Shown piece by piece: positions 8,897-18,096 of a DNA stretch of 61,152 nt; position 1 is the stretch's first letter; each line of letters starts with the position of its first letter. The DNA is from JAATGA01 sp047605605 (GTDB lineage Bacteria; Pseudomonadota; Alphaproteobacteria; Rhodobacterales; Rhodobacteraceae): assembly GCA_047605605.1 (NCBI GenBank), contig JASGFG010000010.1, forward strand, positions 1-61,152, read 5' to 3'. Position numbers and translations under genes: made by a program. Below the pieces are notes generated by a model. It saw only the letters and a program-made list of their open reading frames with translations, searched no databases and was not told the DNA's origin.

Positions 8897-9496
8897 ATGG
8901 CCCGCCCCTTGATCCTCGCATCCGGTTCGGTGATCCGGCGGCAACTTCTGCTTGCCGCCGGGGTCGAGGTGCTGGCACAGCCCGCCCGCGTCGATGAAGA
9001 GGCGATCCGCGCGGCGCTTGCGGCCGAAGATGCCAGCCCCCGCGATGTCGCCGACGCGCTGGCCGAAACCAAGGCGCGCAAGATATCGGAAAAGCAGCCC
9101 GACGCGCTGGTGCTGGGCTGCGATCAGGTCCTGGATTTCCAACGCCGCGTCTGGTCCAAACCGGCAACGGCAGACGAGGCGCGCGACCAGCTTCGCGCCC
9201 TTCGCGGCCAGACCCACCGCTTGCTGTCGGCACTCGTTCTTTATGACGGCGGGCAACCCGTCTGGCGGCATGTCGGAACCGCCCGCCTGACCATGCGCGA
9301 TTTTTCCGATGCCTATCTTGAGGCCTACCTTGCCCGAAACTGGCCCGGCGTGGCGGATTCGGTCGGCGGCTACAAGCTCGAGGAAGAGGGAAGCCGCCTG
9401 TTCTCGGCCATCGAGGGGGATTATTTCACCGTGCTGGGCCTGCCCCTTCTGCCGCTGCTCGGCTATCTTGGGCTGAGAGGAGTCATTGACGCATGA
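8897..9496 (+). CDS. maf: Maf-like nucleoside triphosphate pyrophosphatase
   Basis: A 199-residue Maf/Ham1-superfamily protein that hydrolyses non-canonical or modified NTPs to NMPs. The N-terminal PLILASGSVIRRQLL is the nucleotide loop, GCDQVL (about residue 74) contains the catalytic Asp, and the C-terminal SVGGYKLEEEGSRLFSAIEG is family-typical. Substrate (dTTP/UTP or m7GTP) cannot be assigned. It starts a tightly packed operon maf-aroE-coaE-dnaQ and overlaps aroE by ATGA. Confidence 0.93.
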   Translation: MARPLILASGSVIRRQLLLAAGVEVLAQPARVDEEAIRAALAAEDASPRDVADALAETKARKISEKQPDALVLGCDQVLDFQRRVWSKPATADEARDQLRALRGQTHRLLSALVLYDGGQPVWRHVGTARLTMRDFSDAYLEAYLARNWPGVADSVGGYKLEEEGSRLFSAIEGDYFTVLGLPLLPLLGYLGLRGVIDA

Positions 9497-10332
9497 CTGA
9501 CCATCCCCGTATCCCGCTGGCGGGCGTGATCGGCTCGCCGGTCGCGCACAGCCGGTCGCCGGCCTTGCACGGCCACTGGCTGCGCCGCTATGGCATCGCC
9601 GGGCATTACATTCCGATGGACATCGCGCAGACCGATCTGCCGCAGGCGCTGCGGATGCTGCCCAGGCTGGGATTTGTCGGTTGCAACGTCACGATTCCGC
9701 ACAAGGAAACCGTTCTGCATCTGGCCGACATCGTCACGGATCGCGCGGCACTGATCGGCGCGGCGAATACGCTGATTTTCCGCAACGACGGAAAGATCCA
9801 TGCCGACAATACCGACGGCGCAGGTTTCATCGCCAATCTTCGCCAGCAGGCGCCCAACTGGGATCCAACGCTTGGCCCTGCGGCCGTTCTTGGCGCAGGG
9901 GGGGCGGCGCGCGCGGTCGTCGCCGCGCTGATCGAGGTCGGGGTGCCGGAAATCCGCATCGCCAACCGGTCCCGCCCGCGGGCCGAGGCGTTGCGACAGG
10001 ATTTCGGGGCAAAGCTTCAGGTTTATGACTGGGTTCAGGCCGGAAACATGCTGGAGGGGGCTGTGACCGTCATCAACACCACTTCGCTGGGCATGATCGG
10101 AAAGGCCGAGTTCCGGGTGCCGCTCGATGCCATGGATCCGGGCGCGCTTGCAACGGATCTGGTCTATACGCCGTTGCGCACCCCTTTCCTTCAGGCGGCC
10201 GAAGCCATGGGCTGCCGGACCGTGGACGGGTTGGGAATGCTTTTGCATCAGGCGGCGCCGGGCTTTGAGCGCTGGTTCGGCGTCCGTCCAGAGGTTGATG
10301 ATGCGGCGCGCGCCGCCGCACTGGGCGAATGA
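9493..10332 (+). CDS. aroE: Shikimate 5-dehydrogenase AroE
   Basis: A 279-residue NADP-dependent reductase converting 3-dehydroshikimate to shikimate. The substrate site SPVAHSRSP, the catalytic Lys in NVTIPHKE (about residue 71), the Asp in ADNTDGAGF and the nucleotide loop VLGAGGAARAV are all present. It overlaps maf and coaE by 4 bases on each side, indicating translational coupling. Confidence 0.97.
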   Translation: MTDHPRIPLAGVIGSPVAHSRSPALHGHWLRRYGIAGHYIPMDIAQTDLPQALRMLPRLGFVGCNVTIPHKETVLHLADIVTDRAALIGAANTLIFRNDGKIHADNTDGAGFIANLRQQAPNWDPTLGPAAVLGAGGAARAVVAALIEVGVPEIRIANRSRPRAEALRQDFGAKLQVYDWVQAGNMLEGAVTVINTTSLGMIGKAEFRVPLDAMDPGALATDLVYTPLRTPFLQAAEAMGCRTVDGLGMLLHQAAPGFERWFGVRPEVDDAARAAALGE

Positions 10333-10925
10333 CCCGCGCCTTCCGTCTTGGCCTTACCGGGTCGATTGGCATGGGAAAATCCGCGACGGCGCGGATCTTT
10401 CTGGCCGAGGGGTTGCCCGTCTGGGACGCCGACGCCGCCGTCCATCGGCTTTATGCTCCGGGGGGTGCGGCCGTGGCGCCCGTCGCGGCGCTCTGCCCCT
10501 CTGCCCTTGCAGGTCAAGGCATAGACAGATCTGCGCTGAAACAATGGATCGCTGCGGATTCCTCGGCCATGTCCCGGCTCGAGGCTGTGGTTCACCCCCT
10601 TGTCGCCGCCGACAGATCGGCATTTCTGGCCGGAACAGAGACTGATATCGTCGTTCTGGACATCCCCCTTCTGTTTGAAAAGGGAAGCGAGGCCGAAATG
10701 GATGCAACCCTGCTTGTCACCGCCCCGCCTGACATCCAGCGCAACCGGGTTCTGTCCCGGCCCGGCATGACCGAGGCGCAGTTTGCCGATATCTTGTCCC
10801 GCCAGATGCCGGATCGGCAGAAACGCACCCTTGCGGACCACATCATCGAAACCTTGAGCGCGGACGCGGCCCTGCACGCCGTCCGCGCGCTGATCGCCTA
10901 TATTCGGGGGAACCGCCTTGCGTGA
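10329..10925 (+). CDS. coaE: Dephospho-CoA kinase CoaE
   Basis: A 198-residue P-loop kinase for the last step of coenzyme A synthesis. The Walker A is LTGSIGMGKSATARIF (about residues 8-23), followed by the conserved VWDADAAVHRLY and the lid segment SRQMPDRQKRTLAD. The position between aroE and dnaQ is conserved in Rhodobacterales. Confidence 0.96.
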   Translation: MTRAFRLGLTGSIGMGKSATARIFLAEGLPVWDADAAVHRLYAPGGAAVAPVAALCPSALAGQGIDRSALKQWIAADSSAMSRLEAVVHPLVAADRSAFLAGTETDIVVLDIPLLFEKGSEAEMDATLLVTAPPDIQRNRVLSRPGMTEAQFADILSRQMPDRQKRTLADHIIETLSADAALHAVRALIAYIRGNRLA

Positions 10926-11610
10926 GATTGTGCTGGATACCGAAACCACTGGTTTCGAGCCGGGCGAAGGCCACCGCATCGTCGAGATCGGCGCGGTCGA
11001 GCTGTTCAACCATCTGCCCACCGGCAAGATCTATCACCAGTATATCAACCCCGAACGCGACATGCCGGCCGAGGCGTTTGCCGTTCATGGCATCTCGTCG
11101 GACTTCCTGCGCGACAAGCCGGTGTTCAAGGCGGTGGGTCAGGCGTTTCTGGAGTTCGTGGGCGATGCGCGGCTGGTGATCCACAATGCCGCCTTCGACA
11201 TGAAATTCCTCAACGCCGAACTGGGCTGGGCCGGTTTTCCGGGCCTTGCCAACGAACGTGCCATCGACTCGCTGGCCATCGCGCGCAGAAAGTTTCCGGG
11301 TTCACCCGCCTCGCTCGACGCGCTTTGCCGGCGGTTCGGCGTCGATAACTCGGGCCGGGAAAAGCACGGCGCCCTCCTCGATTCCGAGCTTCTGGCCGAG
11401 GTCTATCTGGAATTGATCGGGGGAAGACAGCCGGATTTCGGGCTTGCCGCTGGTGCGTCTGCCGGATCCGGCGGGTCTGCCGCAGCCGACTGGCGCGCCC
11501 GCCCGCGACCCGCCCCGCTGCCCCCCCGCCTGACCGCAGAGGAGCAGGAGGCGCATACCGCCTTCGTGGCCAAGCTGGGCGAGGCTGCGATCTGGCGCAA
11601 GCGCCTGTAA
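10918..11610 (+). CDS. dnaQ: DNA polymerase III epsilon subunit, 3'-5' proofreading exonuclease DnaQ
   Basis: A 230-residue DEDDh exonuclease. Exo I (IVLDTETTGFEPGEGHRIVE), Exo II (HNAAFDMKFLNAELG) and Exo III (REKHGALLDSELLAEVY) carry the metal-binding acidic residues and the catalytic His. A Pro/Ala-rich linker precedes the C-terminal segment expected to bind the polymerase subunit. The start is a TTG at 10918, eight bases inside coaE; no ATG or GTG in frame fits Exo I at the N-terminus, so this rare start is preferred. Confidence 0.95.
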   Translation: MREIVLDTETTGFEPGEGHRIVEIGAVELFNHLPTGKIYHQYINPERDMPAEAFAVHGISSDFLRDKPVFKAVGQAFLEFVGDARLVIHNAAFDMKFLNAELGWAGFPGLANERAIDSLAIARRKFPGSPASLDALCRRFGVDNSGREKHGALLDSELLAEVYLELIGGRQPDFGLAAGASAGSGGSAAADWRARPRPAPLPPRLTAEEQEAHTAFVAKLGEAAIWRKRL

Positions 11611-11616
11611 TGAAAG

Positions 11617-11639
11617 GGGCCGCCCCTTGGGGACGGCCC
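11617..11639. terminator. Hairpin terminator between convergent dnaQ and secB
   Basis: GGGCCGCCCC (11617-11626) pairs with GGGGACGGCCC (11629-11639) across a two-base loop with one bulged A. It sits just after the dnaQ stop and before the secB stop, so it can serve both strands. T tracts are weak. Confidence 0.65.
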
Positions 11640-11663
11640 GGCAAGGATCGTGCCGATCCCGGA

Positions 11664-12146
11664 TCAGTTCGGCTGCGCGGCGGCTTTCTGCGCTTCCATC
11701 CGGCGGGCGATTTCCTGACGATACAGGGCCAGGAAATCCACCGTGTCGATGTTCAGCGGCGGGAAGCCACCATCGCGCGTCACATCCGAGATGATGCGCC
11801 GGACGAACGGGAACAGCAGCCGCGGGCATTCGATCATCAGGAAGGGATGCAACTGGTCCTCGGGCACGCCCTCGACGTGGAACACCCCGCCATAGTCAAG
11901 CTCCAGCAGGAACAGCGTCTCGCCATTCGCCTTGTTCTTCGAGGTGACGCGGAACTTCGTCACCACGTCATATTGATGATCGGGCTGGCGCTTTCGCGCA
12001 TCCAGCGAGACAGCAACCTGGATGTCGGGCTGCACCTCGCTGCCAGTGATCCCCTTTTGCGCCACCATGTTCTCGAAAGACATGTCGCGCACGAATTGCG
12101 CCAGCACCTGCATCTTTACCTGCGGGGCAGCAATATCCTCGGCCAT
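11664..12146 (-). CDS. secB: Protein-export chaperone SecB
   Basis: A 160-residue cytosolic tetrameric chaperone that keeps preproteins unfolded and hands them to SecA. Family segments include QFVRDMSFENM, the beta strands of YDVVTKFRV, and SecA-contact region HVEGVPEDQLHPFLMIECPRLLFPFVR. The ATG at 12146 is chosen over an in-frame ATG five codons upstream because GAGGAG lies at the right distance and MAEDIAAPQ is typical. It follows fxsA on the same strand. Confidence 0.96.
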   Translation of the reverse strand: MAEDIAAPQVKMQVLAQFVRDMSFENMVAQKGITGSEVQPDIQVAVSLDARKRQPDHQYDVVTKFRVTSKNKANGETLFLLELDYGGVFHVEGVPEDQLHPFLMIECPRLLFPFVRRIISDVTRDGGFPPLNIDTVDFLALYRQEIARRMEAQKAAAQPN

Positions 12147-12220
12147 CCCTGATCTCCTCAACGGGTTCCGGTTTCGCCGGTTGTCCTAGCAGGAAGCCCC
12201 CGCCCGCTCAATGCCCCCGC

Positions 12221-12679
12221 TCACTCGCGCGTCCAGCCCGAGGGACCGCCGCGTTGCGTCAGCCGTTCGGCATCCAGGTCGATGAATTCGCCGTCGATGA
12301 CATCCGGCCTGTAGGGCGGGCGCGCAGGCGCCACCACGATCCGCCGGGACAAAAGTGCGACCAGCCCGGCGCGAACCGGCGCAAGCAGCAGCAGCAATCC
12401 CAAAGCATCGGTCAGAAAACCGGGCAGGATCAGCAGCAGACCGGCTGCAACCATCATCGCCCCCTGTGCCATCGGCGAAAGCGGGTCCGACAGCGCCACG
12501 AAGCCCTGCCGCATCGCGACCTGCGCGCGCTCGCCCTGGCGGCGGATCACATAGCCCCCCAGAACGGCCGTCCCAACCACCCAGGCCAGCGTCGGCCAAA
12601 GCCCGATCCAGGCCCCCAGCGTCACGAACAGGCCGATCTCGATCAGCGGCCATAGGATCAGGGGCAGGAAAAGCCACAT
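12221..12679 (-). CDS. fxsA: FxsA family membrane protein
   Basis: A 152-residue cytoplasmic membrane protein. The N-terminus MWLFLPLILWPLIEIGLFV and the following GAWIGLWPTLAWVVGTAVLGGYVIRRQG are diagnostic of FxsA, named for suppressing F exclusion of phage T7 when overproduced; its native role is unclear. A strong AAGGAGG site precedes the ATG at 12679; the much longer open frame upstream is a shadow of timA and mltA. The C-terminus carries an IDGEFIDLD segment. It is 74 bases upstream of secB on the same strand. Confidence 0.92.
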   Translation of the reverse strand: MWLFLPLILWPLIEIGLFVTLGAWIGLWPTLAWVVGTAVLGGYVIRRQGERAQVAMRQGFVALSDPLSPMAQGAMMVAAGLLLILPGFLTDALGLLLLLAPVRAGLVALLSRRIVVAPARPPYRPDVIDGEFIDLDAERLTQRGGPSGWTRE

Positions 12680-12802
12680 TTCAACCTCCTTGGCGGGGCG
12701 TTTGGCCGCACTGCGGTAGACTTGGCGCACCCCCTGTCCTACATAGGCGACAAGACGCGGGGACCAAGCCCCATGAAACGACATCCTCCGCAGAGGTAAT
12801 GC

Positions 12803-13462
12803 ATGAACGGAACCTTGATACAGCTTCTGGTCCTTGCCGCCGTCGCGGTTTTCCTGATCCTGAAGCTGCGGTCCGTCCTTGGCACCCGTGACGGCTTTGA
12901 AAAGCCGCCGGTTCCCCTGGACGAGGTGCGTCCCAAGCCGCGGCGCGACTTCGAGGTGATCGAGGGCGGACCTGACCGCGACATCACCGATCATGCCGCC
13001 GAAGGCACGCCGGCCGCCAGGGCGCTGGCCGCGATGAAGCAAGCCGAGCCGTCGTTTTCCGTGAACAACTTTCTTCAAGGCGCCCGCGGCGCCTATGAGA
13101 TGATCCTGATGGCCTTTGAAAAGGGCGAGCTGGACCGCATCCGCCCCTTCTTGTCGGATGATGTCGAACACAGTTTCGCGGCCGCCCTTCAGGCGCGCGA
13201 GAACGAAGGGCTGAAGGTCGAGGCGAATTTTGTCGGTCTGAAGGAAATGGCGCTTCAGGATGCAAGCTTCGACCCGGCCTCCCGCATGGGCGAGATCACC
13301 GTGCGCTTCGTGGGCGAACTGACTTCGGTGGTGCGCAACAAGGCGGGCGATGTGGTCGAGGGCAGCCCGTCCGAAATCAAGCGCCAGCGCGATGTCTGGA
13401 CCTTTGCGCGCCGCATGGGTTCCGACGATCCGAACTGGCAGCTGGCCGCCACCGGGGACTGA
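12803..13462 (+). CDS. timA: Tim44-like domain protein (TimA-type)
   Basis: A 219-residue protein with one N-terminal membrane anchor (residues 5-22), a proline-rich linker, and a C-terminal Tim44 domain (about residues 85-215) containing the family pattern FLQGARGAYEMILMAFEKGELDRIRPFLSDDV. Bacterial Tim44 homologues are inner-membrane proteins related to the mitochondrial import motor subunit; their exact role is not settled. It is divergent from fxsA-secB and its stop overlaps mltA by one base, placing it among envelope and export genes. Confidence 0.9.
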   Translation: MNGTLIQLLVLAAVAVFLILKLRSVLGTRDGFEKPPVPLDEVRPKPRRDFEVIEGGPDRDITDHAAEGTPAARALAAMKQAEPSFSVNNFLQGARGAYEMILMAFEKGELDRIRPFLSDDVEHSFAAALQARENEGLKVEANFVGLKEMALQDASFDPASRMGEITVRFVGELTSVVRNKAGDVVEGSPSEIKRQRDVWTFARRMGSDDPNWQLAATGD

Positions 13463-14487
13463 TGCGTGGCGCTGTCCGGGCCTTGCTGGTCGTTCTGGCG
13501 ATGACGGGCGCCGCGCCCGCATCTGCCCAGATGCTGGAATTCGAGGCGCTGGATGGATGGGCCTCCGACGATCACCGCGCCGCCCTGCGGGCCTTTCGCG
13601 AAACCTGCGATCTGCTGGAGGCGCCGGATTGGCGCCCCCTCTGCCGTCTGGCCGCCGATGCGGGCGAAAGCGATGCACAGGCGCGCACCTTTTTCGAGCT
13701 GTTCTTCAAGCCGGTGATCGTGGGCAATCCGCCCGCGCTTTTCACCGGCTATTATGAACCTGAACTGCTGGGCTCCTCGGTCCGCACGCCGCGCTTTGCC
13801 TGGCCGCTTTATCGCCGGCCGCCAGAATTGCAGGACGGTTCGCCCTATCTGTCCCGCCAGGCGATCGAGGATGGCGCGCTGCGCGGGCGCGGCCTTGAAC
13901 TGGTCTGGCTGGATGATCCGGTCGAGGTGTTTTTCCTGCAAGTGCAGGGGTCGGGGCGGATCAGGCTGCCGGACGGGCGGGTGATGCGCGTGGGCTATGC
14001 CGGCAAGAACGGCCATCCCTACCGCTCTGTTGGGCAAGAGATGATCCGCCGCGGCACCCATACGCCCGATCAGGTTTCCGCCGGTGAAATCCGGTCCTAT
14101 GTCCGCGCGACGGGCGCGGCGGGCATGGATCTGCTGAACGTCAATCCATCCTATGTGTTTTTCCGTCAGATCGGTGATCTTGCCCCCGAAAAGGGGCCGA
14201 TCGGTGCCATGGGCCGGTCCATCACCCCGTTGCGGTCGGTGGCGATAGATCCGGCCTTCACCCCCCTCGGCGCGCCGGTCTGGGTGGAAAAGGACGGTTC
14301 CGACCCGCTGCGCCGGTTGATGGTCGCACAGGATACCGGCGGGGCCATAAAGGGGGCGCAGCGGGCCGATATCTTCTATGGCACCGGCCGGGCTGCGGGC
14401 GATGCGGCGGGCAATGTCAAGGACGGCGGTCGGCTGATCCTGCTGGTTCCCATCGACCGCGCCTTCGCGATGATGCAGGGCGGCTGA
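13462..14487 (+). CDS. mltA: Membrane-bound lytic murein transglycosylase A
   Basis: A 341-residue exported enzyme that cleaves the MurNAc-GlcNAc bond with 1,6-anhydro product. A signal peptide (MRGAVRALLVVLAMTGAAPASA) is followed by the MltA barrel (LFTGYYEPEL, VQGSGRIRLPDG) and the C-terminal 3D domain with the catalytic Asp in AQDTGGAIKGAQRADIFYGTG. No lipobox Cys is seen at the cleavage site, so it may be periplasmic rather than a lipoprotein. It is co-transcribed with timA and smr. Confidence 0.95.
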   Translation: MRGAVRALLVVLAMTGAAPASAQMLEFEALDGWASDDHRAALRAFRETCDLLEAPDWRPLCRLAADAGESDAQARTFFELFFKPVIVGNPPALFTGYYEPELLGSSVRTPRFAWPLYRRPPELQDGSPYLSRQAIEDGALRGRGLELVWLDDPVEVFFLQVQGSGRIRLPDGRVMRVGYAGKNGHPYRSVGQEMIRRGTHTPDQVSAGEIRSYVRATGAAGMDLLNVNPSYVFFRQIGDLAPEKGPIGAMGRSITPLRSVAIDPAFTPLGAPVWVEKDGSDPLRRLMVAQDTGGAIKGAQRADIFYGTGRAAGDAAGNVKDGGRLILLVPIDRAFAMMQGG

Positions 14488-14489
14488 GC

Positions 14490-15077
14490 ATGGCGCGCCG
14501 CCGGTCCCTTCGCCCCGATGAACAGGAGTTGTGGCAGGCCGTGGCCCGGACGCTCAGGCCGATGCACGCGGCGCCGCCGACCGTTCGTCTCGACCAGCCG
14601 GCCAGCCCGCCGACGATCCGTCCGCCCGACCCCCCCGCGCCCCTGCCGCGCTTTCGCATGGGAGAAAAGGCGCCATCTGCGCGGCCGCATGACCTTGCCC
14701 CCTCGCTGTCGCAATCCCTGGCGGCGCAACCCCTGCGGATGGACGCCAAGGCATTTGGCAAGATGACCCGCGGCAAGCTCGCGCCCGAGGCGCGGATCGA
14801 CCTGCATGGCATGACCCTGTCCGAGGCGCATCCCGAACTGATCCGCTTTGTCCTGAATGCGCAAAGCGCCGGATTGCGGCTGGCTCTGGTCATCACCGGC
14901 AAGGGCAAGCAGGGCGTCGATACCGGGCCGATCCCCCAGCGTCAGGGGGCGCTGCGCCATCAGGTTCCGCACTGGCTGCGTCTGCCGCCGCTGGGTCAGG
15001 CGGTTCTGCAAGTGACCGAAGCGCATCTGCGCCATGGCGGTGCGGGCGCCTATTACGTCTATCTACGCCGAAGCTGA
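14490..15077 (+). CDS. smrA: Smr/MutS2-domain protein
   Basis: A 195-residue protein with an unstructured proline-rich N-terminal half and a C-terminal Smr domain (about residues 95-195). The IDLHGMTLSEAH motif and the ITGKGKQG loop are the hallmarks of Smr nucleases, which in other systems cleave nucleic acid at collided ribosomes or recombination intermediates; the substrate here is unknown. It starts two bases after the mltA stop. Confidence 0.9.
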   Translation: MARRRSLRPDEQELWQAVARTLRPMHAAPPTVRLDQPASPPTIRPPDPPAPLPRFRMGEKAPSARPHDLAPSLSQSLAAQPLRMDAKAFGKMTRGKLAPEARIDLHGMTLSEAHPELIRFVLNAQSAGLRLALVITGKGKQGVDTGPIPQRQGALRHQVPHWLRLPPLGQAVLQVTEAHLRHGGAGAYYVYLRRS

Positions 15078-15081
15078 TCGG

Positions 15082-15867
15082 TCAGCCCGTCCCTTCCTCG
15101 CCGCTTTCACCATCCACCAGCACGACCAGCCGCCCGCGCGAACAGCGTTCGACCCGGGCGCTGACGCCATAGACCTCGGCCAGCATCCGCGGCGTCACCA
15201 CCTCATCCGGCCGCCCGGCGCTGTAGACCCGGCCCTGATGCAGCACGACGATGCGGTCGGCGCTTTGCGCCGCCAGCGCCAGATCATGCAGGACGGCAAC
15301 GACGATCCGGCCTTCGTCCGCCAGACGCCGCACCTCGGCCATCAGGCGGGCGGTGCGGGCCAGATCCAGCGCGCTCGTCGGTTCGTCCAGCAGCAGCACA
15401 CCCGGATCGCGGACGATGGCCTGCGCCAGCGCGACCATCTGCCGCTGTCCGCCCGACAGCCGCCCCAGCGGCTCCAGCGCCAGCGACCCGATCCCCAGCC
15501 GGTCCAGCACCGCCATCGCGGCCTCGTCTGCCTGTGTCTTCAGCCCGCCCTTCGCGGCCTGCTGCGCGGCAATGACGCTTTCCAGAACGTCCAGCGCCGT
15601 CGCCGAGGGCAAGCCTTGCGGCATGTAGCCCAGATGCCGCGCGCGTTCGGCATGGCCCATCCCGTGCAGATCGGCCCCGTCCAGCGTGATGCGCCCCTGA
15701 TAGGGCACAAGCTGCGCGATCGCGCGCAACAGCGTCGATTTTCCGGCCGCATTCGGCCCGGCCAGAACCGTGACCGCGCCCGGTTCCAGCGGTGGAAGGT
15801 CGAGGTCGGCCAGCACCTGCCGGCGCCCCAGCCGCACGGAAAGTCCCTGAACGACCAGCCCGCTCAT
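15082..15867 (-). CDS. Iron-siderophore ABC transporter ATP-binding protein (FecE type)
   Basis: A 261-residue ABC ATPase with Walker A GPNAAGKSTLLRAIA (about residues 38-52), signature LSGGQRQMVALAQAI and Walker B VLLLDEPTSALD. It energises uptake of iron chelates through the permease encoded just upstream, with which it overlaps by ATGA. Gene order (SBP-permease-ATPase) and family are of the FecBCD/FepBDC class. Location beside catecholate siderophore genes suggests ferric siderophore as cargo. Confidence 0.92.
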   Translation of the reverse strand: MSGLVVQGLSVRLGRRQVLADLDLPPLEPGAVTVLAGPNAAGKSTLLRAIAQLVPYQGRITLDGADLHGMGHAERARHLGYMPQGLPSATALDVLESVIAAQQAAKGGLKTQADEAAMAVLDRLGIGSLALEPLGRLSGGQRQMVALAQAIVRDPGVLLLDEPTSALDLARTARLMAEVRRLADEGRIVVAVLHDLALAAQSADRIVVLHQGRVYSAGRPDEVVTPRMLAEVYGVSARVERCSRGRLVVLVDGESGEEGTG

Positions 15868-16895
15868 CCCCGGCCCCGCAGGATCAGCGAAAAGAAGATC
15901 GGCAATCCGATCAGCGATGTGACCAGCCCCACCGGCAACAGCACACCCGGCACCACCGTCTTTGACAGGGTCGAGGCCGCGGCCATCAGCACCGCGCCGG
16001 TCAGCACGCTGGCGGGCAGAAAGAACCTGTGATCCTCGCCCACCAGCATCCGCGCGATATGCGGCCCCGCCAGTCCGACAAAGCCCACGACCCCGACCAT
16101 GGACACGGCGCCCGCTGCCAGAAGCCCGACGCGGATCATCGCCCAGCGACGCAGGCTTGCGACATTGACGCCAAAGCTCATCGCCTGGTCGCCGCCAAGC
16201 CGAAGCGCCGTCAGTTTCCACGAGGCGCGGATGGCAAAGGGGAATGTCGCCGCCAGCAGGATCGCCAGCAGCGCGATCCCCGGCCAGCGGGCCGAGGCAA
16301 GGCTGCCCATCGTCCAGAACACCAGCTGTTGCAGCGCATCGGCAGAGGCCACGAACTGCAACAGCGACAACAGCGCCCCGCAGGTAAAGTTCAGCGCGAT
16401 GCCCAGCAGGATCAGCGTCTGCGGCCCCTCGCCCCGCAGCCGTCCCAGCACCTGCAACAGGGCCAGAACGCCCAGGGCAAAGACAAAGGCATTGCCCGAT
16501 ATGGTCCACACCGGCGGCAGCATCGGCAGGCTGATTCCCAGCACGATCGCGCTTGCCGCCCCCAGGGCCGCGGCCGAGGACACGCCCAGCGTGAAAGGCT
16601 CGGCTAGCGGGTTTTCCAGCACCGTCTGCATCTCGGCCCCGGCCAGCGCCAGCGCGGCCCCGACCAGCAGCGCCATGACGGCCACCGGCAGGCGCACATC
16701 CCAGACGATCACTTGCGTGGATTTCGCGACCTCTGCCCCCGTCAGCGCCCGCAGGGTTTCCTCCAGCGGCAGGCCGGCGGGTCCGGTGACAAGATCCGTC
16801 ACCAGTGCCACCAGGGCCAGCAGCCCGAGGCCCGCAAGGACAAGGGCCCGCCTGCGGTTGCGGCGGCGGTAAAGGTGCAGAAGTTCGACGCTCAT
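15864..16895 (-). CDS. Iron-siderophore ABC transporter permease (FecCD family)
   Basis: A 343-residue polytopic permease with about ten hydrophobic segments. Family motifs include VRLPVAVMALLVGAALALAG, AEPFTLGVSSAAALGAA and GLAGPHIARMLVGEDHRFFLPAS. One polypeptide is present, so it would act as a homodimer. The start at 16895 gives an ATGA overlap with the binding-protein gene and is preferred to an ATG six codons upstream. Confidence 0.92.
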   Translation of the reverse strand: MSVELLHLYRRRNRRRALVLAGLGLLALVALVTDLVTGPAGLPLEETLRALTGAEVAKSTQVIVWDVRLPVAVMALLVGAALALAGAEMQTVLENPLAEPFTLGVSSAAALGAASAIVLGISLPMLPPVWTISGNAFVFALGVLALLQVLGRLRGEGPQTLILLGIALNFTCGALLSLLQFVASADALQQLVFWTMGSLASARWPGIALLAILLAATFPFAIRASWKLTALRLGGDQAMSFGVNVASLRRWAMIRVGLLAAGAVSMVGVVGFVGLAGPHIARMLVGEDHRFFLPASVLTGAVLMAAASTLSKTVVPGVLLPVGLVTSLIGLPIFFSLILRGRG

Positions 16896-17998
16896 TTCAC
16901 GTCCGGTATCCACCAGATTCCCGGAACCTGCACGGGGGAAAATCGCGTCTGTATCTCGTTCAGGGTCGCGGCGGGGTCGATATCGGCGAAAAGATCGGGA
17001 TGCAGCGTCTTGGCCAGATATTCGATCAGCGCGATGTGAACGGGCGAGTCGTTGAACAGATGCCAGACGCCCGCCGCATGGCCCTGCTGCACCGCCCTGA
17101 GCGCGGAAAATCCCGTAGCCCCGGTCAGATCGGCAAAGGTCCGCTCTGCGGTGGCGCGATCCACGCCCGTGCCCAGCACCAGCCCGCCGCGCGCCGCCAT
17201 ATGGGTGCCGCCGGTCGCGATATAGAAATCGGGGTCTGCCCCCAGCAGGAACTCCAGGCTGACGGTGCCGAGGACACCCTTCACCGCCTCGCGCCCGATG
17301 TTGCGCCCGCCCGCGGTGGTGACGAAATCGTCGAATACCCCCGGTCCCACGGTCGAACAGCAGTTCGCAGCCGCCGCGTGAACGTGGATGAACACGCTTG
17401 GCCGCGGAATGGCGGGATCGGCCAGCCTGTCGCGGATTCGGGTCAGCCGGGTTTCATAGAACTGCGCAAATTCCGCGGCCCGCGCCTCGGCCCCCGTCAG
17501 GGTGCCAAGGATCCGCAGGCTGGGCATCGAGTTTTCCTGCGGATGCGAGAAGAAGTCGACGAAGACGACCGGAATGCCCGCCGCCTCGATCTGCGACGTG
17601 GCCGTCTGCATCGCCGGATCGGCGGCGTCCATCAGTGACAGGACCACAAGATCGGGCTTCAGCGCGATCACGCTTTCCACCGAAATCCCGCGAGCGCCGG
17701 ACCCGACCGGGGCGATGGCGTCCAGCGCGGGAAACCTGGCGCGATAGGCGGCAAGGGTCGGGTCGTCCAGCGCCTTGTCGGTGCGCCAGCCCGCGACCAG
17801 CGCGACCGGATCGTCGTGGATCAGGCCCAGAACTGCCAGATGCCGCGCCTCGCCCAGAACGATCCGCTTGGCCGGGGCAGGCAGCACCACCTCGCGCCCG
17901 GTGATGTCCGTCACCCGCACCTCGGCCGCAGCCGGCAGCGCAAGCGATGCCAGCAGGACCAGAAATGCGGTCATCACCGTCGGGATCTGTCGGAACAT
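16892..17998 (-). CDS. Periplasmic iron-siderophore binding protein
   Basis: A 368-residue class III substrate-binding protein. A Sec signal peptide (MFRQIPTVMTAFLVLLASLALPAAA) is followed by VRVTDITGREVVLPAPAKRIV and LKPDLVVLS, typical of FecB/FhuD-like proteins. The start at 17998 with AAGGAA upstream is chosen over the longer open frame because it begins at the signal peptide. The first gene of the SBP-permease-ATPase operon; ligand specificity cannot be read from sequence. Confidence 0.92.
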   Translation of the reverse strand: MFRQIPTVMTAFLVLLASLALPAAAEVRVTDITGREVVLPAPAKRIVLGEARHLAVLGLIHDDPVALVAGWRTDKALDDPTLAAYRARFPALDAIAPVGSGARGISVESVIALKPDLVVLSLMDAADPAMQTATSQIEAAGIPVVFVDFFSHPQENSMPSLRILGTLTGAEARAAEFAQFYETRLTRIRDRLADPAIPRPSVFIHVHAAAANCCSTVGPGVFDDFVTTAGGRNIGREAVKGVLGTVSLEFLLGADPDFYIATGGTHMAARGGLVLGTGVDRATAERTFADLTGATGFSALRAVQQGHAAGVWHLFNDSPVHIALIEYLAKTLHPDLFADIDPAATLNEIQTRFSPVQVPGIWWIPDVK

Positions 17999-18096
17999 GG
18001 CGGCTTTCCTTGGCAGGGCGCGGCCGCGTTCGGGCAAAGGCAGGCCGTCCAGGGTGGGCGGAGGTGGAGGGGGTCGTCCCGCCCCCGCCCCGCTTG

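Noticed and set aside
12221..13678. A 485-codon frame suggesting a long fusion ahead of FxsA
   Set aside because: The first 333 codons are opposite timA and mltA; a strong AAGGAGG site and the canonical FxsA N-terminus place the start at 12679.
15082..16509. A long frame suggesting the ABC ATPase is fused to an N-terminal extension
   Set aside because: The extension is an out-of-frame shadow of the permease gene; the ATGA overlap gives the ATPase start at 15867.
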